Shown in pieces: positions 1-5,736 of a DNA stretch of 8,521 nucleotides (its first letter is position 1; each line of letters starts with the position of its first letter). The DNA is taken from assembly GCA_009919985.1 (NCBI GenBank), contig RGAX01000115.1, positions 1 to 8,521 of the forward strand. Direction: 5' to 3'. The notes under the pieces are model-generated. The model saw nothing but the letters and a program-made list of their open reading frames with translations, was not told the origin of the DNA and made no database searches. The position numbers were made by a program, and so were the translations under genes. Source of the stretch: Opitutaceae bacterium (lineage in GTDB: Bacteria > Verrucomicrobiota > Verrucomicrobiia > Opitutales > Opitutaceae).

Positions 1-1376
1 TTCTCGATAAAGTCCAACTCCGCCACGACGCCTCGCCCCTGACCGTCGCCCCGCACTCAGGCGTCCTCACCAGCTGCTCCATGTATCTTAAAGAGCACTA
101 CGTCGTTCTCAACCAAGGCGAGGGCAACTTCGGTCTCCACACCAGCGCCGTCCTGCTCGACCCGATCAAGACTTTCGGCACCAACGTCATGTTGGAAATC
201 TACAACCCCGGCGACCAACCCGTCGTCAACCCGATGGTCTCGGTCGACATCTTCCGCGCGCCGCCGTTTTCGGACCCTGAGTTCAAGACGCTTGCAAAAA
301 AGCGGCAGCGCCTCCTCAGCACCGCCACCGAACTTTTCAAGTGCCTGGACGCCAACCCGCCCCGCGACACCCGCGAAGCCCGCCCGCGCACCAAAATCAC
401 CGTCCGCGGTCAAAGCGGCGCCAACGAAAATCGCAGCGTCCTGGTCCGCGCTAACGACGATCTCAAAAAATTTCTCGACGGTGACGCCTGCCCCATCGGC
501 AGCCGCACCATGATCCAAGCCCTCGACGATGCCCCCGACGATGCCGACACACTCATCGTCGATTATTTCCCTGACTTACTCGAACACATCGAGCTACTTA
601 CCCGCATCGGCGAAGTAAAAATTAAGCGCATTATTTTTCGCAAAGCCTCCCGCACCCACGGCTATTTTCTGTCGAGTAACGCCCACGCCCGTCTCGACAC
701 TTTTGATGCCATCGGCGTTCGCGTTTATTGGTACGACGAATCCACCAAAGAGCTCTACGCCCACGTCTACAAAAAGGAACACGGCTTCTTCGTGCGCGAA
801 GAACTGAGCCGCAAATTCCAGGAAACCACTCTGCTTGCATTTTACGGCTCAGCCGTCGGCCTCGATCCCGCCGACACCGCACGTATCACCGGCTTGGTCG
901 AACAACTCACCGGTTTCATCGGCCCCAACGTCGGCGTCCTCACCGGCGGCGGCGGCGGCGTCATGCGGCTTGCCACCGATCAAGCCCGCCAGAAAGGCGC
1001 ACTCACCGGAGCGTGCTTTCTCGAACTCGAAGCACAACCGCCCGAGCTCGGCGTCGACTTCTTCAACACGTTCCAAGAATCCTCCCGCCATTTTCGCCAA
1101 AAATGGTTCGAGGCGGCCGATTTCTGCATCTTCAACGTCGGCGGTGTCGGCACGCTCGAGGAAATCGGTATTGAGATGTGTAACCTCAAACTCGGCATCC
1201 GCCCGCGGGTGCCCTATGTGTTTTTTAATTCACGTTTTTGGGGCGACCTCCGTAAACAACTCAAAACGATGATCGCGACCAAACGCGCCCCCGCGTGGAT
1301 CGCCGATTACATCCTTTTTACCGACGACCCCGCCGAAGTAGTCGCCTTCTACCGTAAAAAACTTCAAGTGCTCTAA
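1..1376 (+). CDS. LOG-family (lysine decarboxylase-like) multidomain protein, 5' partial
   Basis: The frame is open from the left edge (first whole codon at 3), so the ATG at 81 is very probably internal: the 26 codons before it read as ordinary protein and no ribosome site precedes it. Numbering from that Met, residues 1-60 look like a beta-rich domain, 61-130 like a charged linker, and 140-245 like an alpha/beta segment I do not recognise. Residues 250-431 are a LOG/TIGR00730-type Rossmann domain: FYGSAVG at 254-260, TGGGGGVM at 288-295, an R339/K341 pair before the second motif, and VGGVGTLEE at 353-361, in the place of the family's PGGxGTxxE. LOG proteins hydrolyse cytokinin nucleotides to free base plus ribose 5-phosphate, and many bacterial homologues act as nucleotide phosphoribohydrolases. 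Here the first residue of PGG is Val, so activity is uncertain. Typical LOG proteins have about 180-220 residues; this one is more than twice that, which indicates a fusion. The purD start lies 37 nt downstream. Confidence 0.8.
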   Translation, partial: LDKVQLRHDASPLTVAPHSGVLTSCSMYLKEHYVVLNQGEGNFGLHTSAVLLDPIKTFGTNVMLEIYNPGDQPVVNPMVSVDIFRAPPFSDPEFKTLAKKRQRLLSTATELFKCLDANPPRDTREARPRTKITVRGQSGANENRSVLVRANDDLKKFLDGDACPIGSRTMIQALDDAPDDADTLIVDYFPDLLEHIELLTRIGEVKIKRIIFRKASRTHGYFLSSNAHARLDTFDAIGVRVYWYDESTKELYAHVYKKEHGFFVREELSRKFQETTLLAFYGSAVGLDPADTARITGLVEQLTGFIGPNVGVLTGGGGGVMRLATDQARQKGALTGACFLELEAQPPELGVDFFNTFQESSRHFRQKWFEAADFCIFNVGGVGTLEEIGIEMCNLKLGIRPRVPYVFFNSRFWGDLRKQLKTMIATKRAPAWIADYILFTDDPAEVVAFYRKKLQVL

Positions 1377-1413
1377 GCGCGTCCCATCGCACCGCTTAAT
1401 CCTTCTTTTTTCT

Positions 1414-2718
1414 GTGCCTCCTCTTTCCGCTCTTCCCTGCTCCATTCTAGTCGTCGGCTCCGGCGGACGCGAACACACGCTCGTCCGCGCCCTGCTCGCC
1501 TCCCCGGCCGCCCCGCGCGTTTTTTGCGCTCCTGGCAACGCCGGTATCGCTGAGGAAGCTCCGTGTTTTCCGATCGCCGCCGACGACATCCCTGGCCTTG
1601 TCGCTCTCGTGCAACGCGAAAAAATCGCGTTCGTCGTAGTCGGCCCCGAGGTCCCACTTTCGCTCGGCCTAGCCGATCGCCTACGCGCCCTAGGCATTCC
1701 CGTTTACGGTCCTGGCGCCGACGGTGCACGCCTCGAAGCCTCGAAGATTTTCACCAAGGAAATTCTCCTCAAGCACCGCATCCCCACCGCACCCGCAGCT
1801 TTTTTCAACGCGATCGAGCCCGCGCTCGCCTACCTTCGAACACGCTCGATTCCAATCGTCGTGAAAGCCGATGGCCTCGCCGCGGGTAAAGGCGTCGTAG
1901 TCGCTCAATCTCTCGAGGAGGCCGAAGCCGCCGTCCACGAAATGCTCTCCGGCGATAAATTCGGCGCCGCCGGCCGCCAGTTATTAATCGAAGACTGCTT
2001 ATTCGGCGAAGAAACCAGTATTCTCGTCGTCGTCTCCGGCCGCGACTACGTCATCCTCCCTACCTCGCAGGACCACAAACGCATCGGTGATGGCGATACC
2101 GGTCCGAATACCGGCGGTATGGGCACCTACTCACCCGCCGAAGTCGTCACCCCAGCATTGCTGACTCGCATCGAAGACGAAATCGTTCGCCCGTCCGTCA
2201 ACGCCATCGCCGCTGAAGGCATCGTGTTTTGCGGCACACTCTTTATCGGCATTATGCTCACACCCGAGGGCCCGAGCGTGATCGAGTACAACACCCGCTT
2301 CGGCGACCCCGAAACCCAAGTCGTCCTCCCGCGTCTCACGACCGACTTGTTGCAACTACTTTGGGCGGCCGCCACCGATCGCTTGCCCGCCGTCGGCCCA
2401 CTTTTGGTCAAACCCGATTACGCCGTCTGCGTCGTCATCGCCGCACGCGGCTATCCCGATGCGTACCCCAAAGGCGATGTCATCACACTCCCAGTGCCAG
2501 TCTCGTTGCCGCCCGCTACGACCATTTACCACGCCGGCACCGCCCGCAACACCGCCGGCCAACTGGTCACCCACGGTGGCCGCGTCCTCGGCGTGACCGC
2601 GCTAGCCCCCAGCCTCCGCGCCGCTGCTGATCGCGCTTACGCCGCCTGCGATCAAGTTAAGTGCTCCAGTAAATATTTCCGTCGCGATATAGGCGCCCGC
2701 CAACTTAACCGTTCATGA
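1414..2718 (+). CDS. purD: Phosphoribosylamine-glycine ligase (GARS), PurD
   Basis: PurD joins glycine to 5-phosphoribosylamine with ATP, the second step of de novo purine synthesis, in the cytoplasm. The 434-residue length is normal for the family. The N-terminal domain shows VGSGGREH (14-21) and APGNAG (39-44). The ATP-grasp domain shows KADGLAAGKGVVVA (151-164), the acidic EETSI segment (199-203), the QDHKRIGDGDTGPNTGGMG block (219-237) and the metal-binding EYNTRFGDPE (291-300). The C-terminal domain ends with YFRRDIG. I chose the GTG at 1414 because there is no ATG before the first beta strand; it gives about ten extra residues before ILVVGSGG. No Shine-Dalgarno sequence is present; a T6 tract (1406-1411) lies just upstream. 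The gene follows the LOG-domain gene by 37 nt, and its TGA overlaps the next ATG, so the genes are probably co-transcribed. All key residues look intact. Confidence 0.96.
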   Translation: MPPLSALPCSILVVGSGGREHTLVRALLASPAAPRVFCAPGNAGIAEEAPCFPIAADDIPGLVALVQREKIAFVVVGPEVPLSLGLADRLRALGIPVYGPGADGARLEASKIFTKEILLKHRIPTAPAAFFNAIEPALAYLRTRSIPIVVKADGLAAGKGVVVAQSLEEAEAAVHEMLSGDKFGAAGRQLLIEDCLFGEETSILVVVSGRDYVILPTSQDHKRIGDGDTGPNTGGMGTYSPAEVVTPALLTRIEDEIVRPSVNAIAAEGIVFCGTLFIGIMLTPEGPSVIEYNTRFGDPETQVVLPRLTTDLLQLLWAAATDRLPAVGPLLVKPDYAVCVVIAARGYPDAYPKGDVITLPVPVSLPPATTIYHAGTARNTAGQLVTHGGRVLGVTALAPSLRAAADRAYAACDQVKCSSKYFRRDIGARQLNRS

Positions 2719-3419
2719 AGCTCCGCCCAGTTTTTCTCTTAGTAGGATTAGTCCTCGGCGCGAGTTCTTTGACCCGCACCGCCGCCGCGAAACCCCTCAT
2801 CCTCGATCTCGGCCAAGGCCTAGCGTACCACCGCGCCCACACCTTGCCGAGCGATCTACCGGCGGCTTCGCCCGCACGAGCCCAGCCGCTCGTTCTCGAC
2901 TTGCGCTACACCACCGGCGGCCCAGACGCTGCAATCACCCTCGCTGCGTGGCTAAAATTCCGGGCGCTACCGCGCACTCCCGTAATCATACTCGCCAACA
3001 CGGAGACTAGCGCCGCCCTCCGCGCCGCCTTTGCCGAACGCGAAGATACCCCCGGCCTTATCGTCCTAGGCCTCAACGCACCCGGTTTCACGCCAGACCT
3101 CGCTCTCGCCGCCGACCCTGCTACTGAGCGCCGCGCCTACGACGCCCTAGCCCAAACCGACGCCGACGCCGTCGCAGTCGTCACCCTCATCAACCCACCT
3201 CTAGCCAAACCCCGCAACGACGAAGCCGCCCTCGCCGCTGAGTGGAACCCCGACCGTACCGCGCCCAACTCTTCCATCGCAAACCTCCACCCCGCGGACC
3301 ACGGCAAACGCGCCATCACCAAAAACCCCGCCACTTCCACTCCGCCACCCTTGATCGACGCCGTTCTTCAACGCGCCGTCCACCTCCACCGCGCCCTCGT
3401 CGCTCTGCGCCAAATCTAA
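2715..3419 (+). CDS. Exported protein of unknown function, weakly S41-protease-like
   Basis: I do not recognise this 234-residue protein with confidence. The ATG shares four bases with the purD stop (ATGA at 2715-2718), which suggests translational coupling. Residues 1-25 form a clear signal peptide: K2 and R4, a hydrophobic stretch at 6-16, and an AAA cleavage motif at 23-25, so the mature protein should be periplasmic. Two segments recall the crotonase-like fold of S41 C-terminal processing proteases: LVLDLRYTTGG (59-69), like their DLRxNxGG, and VIILANTETSAALRAAF (90-106), like the strand and helix that carry the catalytic Ser (here possibly S99). I see no PDZ domain and no obvious Lys of the Ser-Lys dyad, so if related it may be a degenerate or non-catalytic form. 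Residues 165-215 are rich in Pro, Ala and Asn and are probably disordered. The gene is surely coding, given the signal peptide, start overlap and codon bias, but the function is open. Confidence 0.75.
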   Translation: MKLRPVFLLVGLVLGASSLTRTAAAKPLILDLGQGLAYHRAHTLPSDLPAASPARAQPLVLDLRYTTGGPDAAITLAAWLKFRALPRTPVIILANTETSAALRAAFAEREDTPGLIVLGLNAPGFTPDLALAADPATERRAYDALAQTDADAVAVVTLINPPLAKPRNDEAALAAEWNPDRTAPNSSIANLHPADHGKRAITKNPATSTPPPLIDAVLQRAVHLHRALVALRQI

Positions 3420-3434
3420 AAACTTACACGCACG

Positions 3435-3460
3435 CAGGTTGCCTTTCGCGAAAAAACCTG
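3435..3460 (+). terminator. Possible hairpin between the exported-protein gene and the phosphatase gene
   Basis: CAGGTT (3435-3440) can pair with AACCTG (3455-3460). Inside it, TTT/AAA around a CGCG loop (3444-3453) extends the stem after a small bulge. It starts 15 nt after the stop at 3419 and is followed only by a weak TCGTTT, so it is not a classical intrinsic terminator. It could be a weak terminator, an RNA-processing site or chance. The 70-nt gap holds nothing else that I recognise. Confidence 0.25.
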
Positions 3461-3489
3461 TCGTTTCACACCCCTTCTACCACACCACG

Positions 3490-3978
3490 ATGCCCAAGCC
3501 TGGCTACATCCTCGTCGTCTGTACCGCCAACGTCTGCCGTAGCCCGATGGCCGCCGCCCTTCTCCAACACGCCCTCGCCGCCCAACCCGAGCCACTCCGC
3601 TCCCTCGAAGTGATTTCCGCCGCCGTCTCCGGCCGCGATGGTGATATCGTCAGCGCCAACTCCGTCTCAGCCCTCAAAAAGGTTGGCCTGGATATTGCCA
3701 AGCACCGCAGCCGCGCCCTCACCGACGAGCTCGTGCAAAACGCCCTCGCCGTCATCGGCATGACCGAGTCGCACCGCGCCTCCTTGGAATACGCGATCAA
3801 CCCCGTGCCGCGTAACGTTTATCTTTTTCGCGAATTCATGCCCGCCCCCCACGCTAAAGAAATCGGTGATCCCTTTGGCGGTTCACTCAAAGTCTACGAA
3901 GCCACCCGCGATGAGATGGTCGAAGCAATCCCGAGCCTCATCGAATTCCTTAAAACTCAAATCAGCACTGCTCGCTAA
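3490..3978 (+). CDS. Low-molecular-weight protein-tyrosine-phosphatase family protein
   Basis: This cytoplasmic enzyme of 162 residues matches the LMW-PTP family, which removes phosphate from tyrosine (or, in the YwlE branch, arginine) through a Cys-phosphate intermediate. The P-loop CTANVCRS lies at residues 11-18, with nucleophile C11 and phosphate-binding R17. The general acid is D127 in DPFGG (127-131), and Y136 follows in the usual place. In Bacillus YwlE the residue before the second Cys is Thr and favours phospho-arginine; here it is Val (V15), closer to the Ile of tyrosine-type enzymes. That is inference, not proof. I chose the ATG at 3490 because it puts the first strand (GYILVVC) right at the N-terminus; a TTG at 3439 in the same frame would add 17 poorly typed residues overlapping the hairpin. 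The gene lies 80 nt before glyA. An LMW-PTP gene close to glyA, usually with rpiB between, is a known neighbourhood in Firmicutes; no rpiB is present here. Confidence 0.92.
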   Translation: MPKPGYILVVCTANVCRSPMAAALLQHALAAQPEPLRSLEVISAAVSGRDGDIVSANSVSALKKVGLDIAKHRSRALTDELVQNALAVIGMTESHRASLEYAINPVPRNVYLFREFMPAPHAKEIGDPFGGSLKVYEATRDEMVEAIPSLIEFLKTQISTAR

Positions 3979-4058
3979 TCCAGTTTACGCCTTTCTTGTA
4001 AAAAATCTTTGCCTCTGCGCCACCTTGCGCGAGCGTAACTTCACTCTTTTTTTTCGCC
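3979..4058 (+). other. PTP-glyA intergenic leader with quasi-repeat and T8 tract
   Basis: This 80-nt gap holds a run of TTGC/TGCG-like quasi-repeats at 4006-4040 and a T8 tract at 4047-4054, four bases before the glyA ATG. I find no convincing -35/-10 pair and no Shine-Dalgarno sequence. GCGC (4017-4020) and GCGC (4027-4030) could pair around CACCTT, but the stem is too short and too far from the T tract for a terminator. A role in glyA expression is possible but unproven. Confidence 0.3.
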
Positions 4059-5175
4059 ATGCTCAACGCCGCTCCTCTCGCCCAACTCGATCCCGCTGTT
4101 TACTCCGCTATCGCCGCCGAGTTCTCCCGCCAACAAAGCCACATCGAGCTCATCGCCTCGGAAAATTTCACCTACCCCGCCGTCATGCAGGCGCAGGGCA
4201 GCGTCCTCACCAACAAATACGCCGAGGGCTACCCCGCGAAACGCTGGTACGGCGGCTGCGAATTCGTCGACCAAGTCGAGCAACTCGCCATCGACCGCGC
4301 CAAACAACTCTTCGGCGCCGATCACGCCAACGTCCAACCCCACTCCGGCGCCCAAGCCAACACCGCCGTCTACGCCGCCGTCCTCCAACCCGGTGACAAG
4401 CTCCTCGGTATGAATCTAAGCCACGGCGGCCACCTCACCCACGGCAACCCCGCCAATTTCTCGGGCAAACTGTATAACTTCTCCCAGTACGGCGTCCGCG
4501 AAGACAACGGCCTAATCGACTACGACGAACTCGCCGCCGTCGCTTTACGCGAAAAGCCCAAGATGATCACCGTCGGCGCTAGCGCCTACTCACGCGTCAT
4601 TGACTTCGCCCGCATGGGCGAGATCGCCCGCAGCGTCGGCGCCTATCTCTTCGCCGACATCGCCCACATCTCTGGCCTCGTCGCCGCCGGCGTTCATCCC
4701 TCGCCCGTCCCCCACGCCGACTTCGTCACCACCACCACGCACAAAACCCTCCGTGGACCCCGTGGCGGTCTCATCCTCTGCCGTGCCGCCCACGCCAAAG
4801 CCATCGACTCCGCCGTGTTCCCCGGCACCCAAGGCGGCCCGCTCATGCACGTCATCGCCGCCAAAGCCGTGTGCTTCGGCGAATGCCTCAAGTCCGACTT
4901 CAAGACCTACTCCGAACAGGTCGTGAAAAACTCCCGCGCCCTCGCTGCCGCCATGGCCCAACGCGGTTATAAAATTCTCACCGGCGGTACCGACAACCAC
5001 CTCTTCCTCATTGATCTGCGCGGCAACCTCCCCGAGCTCACCGCCAAGAAAGCCCAAGAGACCCTCGATCTGGCCCACATCACTTGCAACAAAAACACAA
5101 GCCGATGCTCTCGCCGCCGCCAAAGTCCGCGTCGCCGCCCTCATGGGCCGCTTCCCCTTGCCCTACGTACTCTAA
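4059..5175 (+). pseudogene. glyA: Serine hydroxymethyltransferase GlyA, internally deleted and frameshifted
   Basis: GlyA is the cytoplasmic PLP enzyme that interconverts serine and glycine with tetrahydrofolate. Residues 1-347 (4059-5099) are fully typical: ELIASENF (30-37), KYAEGYPAKRWYGGCE (53-68), HSGAQAN (95-101), LFADIAHISGLVA (197-209) and the PLP lysine K229 in TTTTHKTLRGPRGG. After CNKNT the frame becomes nonsense, running open to 5363. In the next frame, from about 5098, reads a 25-residue GlyA-like C-terminus that includes VAALMGRFPLPYVL and ends at TAA 5173-5175. The total is about 372 residues against 417 in E. coli. Roughly 45 residues are missing, including the SPFxTSGxRxGTPA segment with the arginine (R363 in E. 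coli) that binds the substrate carboxylate; the frame change implies a loss of 3n+2 bases. The product should be inactive. Either this is a true pseudogene, with another glyA elsewhere, or an assembly error. The family call is near certain, and the lesion call is strong given the sequence as presented. Confidence 0.88.
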
Positions 5176-5182
5176 GAAAAGC

Positions 5183-5653
5183 CGCAGGGTCCCGCCCGGC
5201 TCTGGCACCACCTTCCGCCTTCTGCTCCCCGCCATCACCGCTCGTTCCGCCACCCAAAAAAATAGCGGCACCGACGCACCTTGGTGCCACCCAGGCACGG
5301 CCCTTGTTATCGACGACGACAACTCCGTGCGGCTCGTCATCACGGCCATTTTACGCTCCTTAGGCCTCGCTGTAACCTCCGCCAGCGACGGCCACAGCGG
5401 CCTCGAGGCCTGGCGCGCCGCCGCCAATGGCTTCGACTTGGTTGTCCTGGATATGCTCATGCCCGGTCTCAACGGCGAAGCCACCCTCGTGGAGTTGCGC
5501 AAACTTAGGCCCAGCGTGCGCGTCTTGATTATCAGTGGCTTCAACGAAGATGGGTTACTCACCCGTCACGCCGGCGGCGGTCCGCTCGCCTACCTGCCCA
5601 AACCGTTTGAAATTTGCGATTTCGAGCACGCCGCCCGACGCCTACTCGACTGA
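5183..5653 (+). pseudogene. Hybrid histidine kinase, 3' remnant with receiver domain
   Basis: The frame first makes sense at about 5189, where PPGSGTTFRLLLPA matches the last glycine box and strand of a histidine-kinase ATPase domain (usual form PGxGTTFxLxLP). A roughly 25-residue linker leads to a complete receiver domain: VIDDDNS (acidic pocket, about 5309-5329), VVLDMLMPGLNG with the phospho-acceptor Asp (about 5440-5475), IISGF with the conserved Ser/Thr position (about 5527-5541), and YLPKPF with the conserved Lys (about 5591-5608). This is the tail of a PAS/HisKA/HATPase/REC-type hybrid sensor. The sensor, HisKA and nearly all ATPase parts are absent, since the glyA stop lies only about 15 nt upstream. 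There is no in-frame ATG, GTG or TTG between 5174 and 5320. The only upstream ATG (5105) lies out of frame inside the glyA tail and would add Pro/Ser-rich non-homologous sequence. It may still yield a receiver-only protein if translated from there, but a truncated pseudogene or a misjoin is more likely. Confidence 0.7.
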
Positions 5654-5736
5654 TCCGCCACGCGCGGAAGTTCCCCTTGCGCCGCCTGCAATTCAGGTGA
5701 ATCCTCCACAGGTAACGACTCCCTTTTTTGTCCGCC

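Noticed and set aside
81..83. ATG at 81 as the true start of the LOG-domain protein
   Set aside because: The frame stays open to the left edge with protein-like sequence, and there is no start context, so the gene most likely begins upstream.
57..518. Long open frame on the - strand opposite the LOG-domain gene, and similar - strand frames elsewhere (for example 4590-5144, 6421-6693)
   Set aside because: They lie antisense to clearly conserved genes, have Gly/Ala/Val/Asp-rich composition expected from GC-rich antisense codons, and show no family motifs.
3439..3489. Upstream TTG start for the phosphatase
   Set aside because: It would add 17 residues with no family match and would lie inside the 3435-3460 hairpin; the ATG at 3490 gives the canonical N-terminus.
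4017..4054. Intrinsic terminator before glyA (GCGC pair followed by T8)
   Set aside because: The stem is only four base pairs and the T tract begins 16 nt after it and directly before the ATG.
5100..5363. In-frame continuation of glyA to a stop at 5363 as a genuine GlyA C-terminus
   Set aside because: The residues are Arg/Pro/Ser-rich nonsense, while the real GlyA C-terminus reads in the adjacent frame and ends at 5175.
5728..5736. TTG at 5728 as the MFS start
   Set aside because: It uses the end of the T6 tract; the GTG three codons later fits the leader spacing seen before other genes better. The difference is only three residues.
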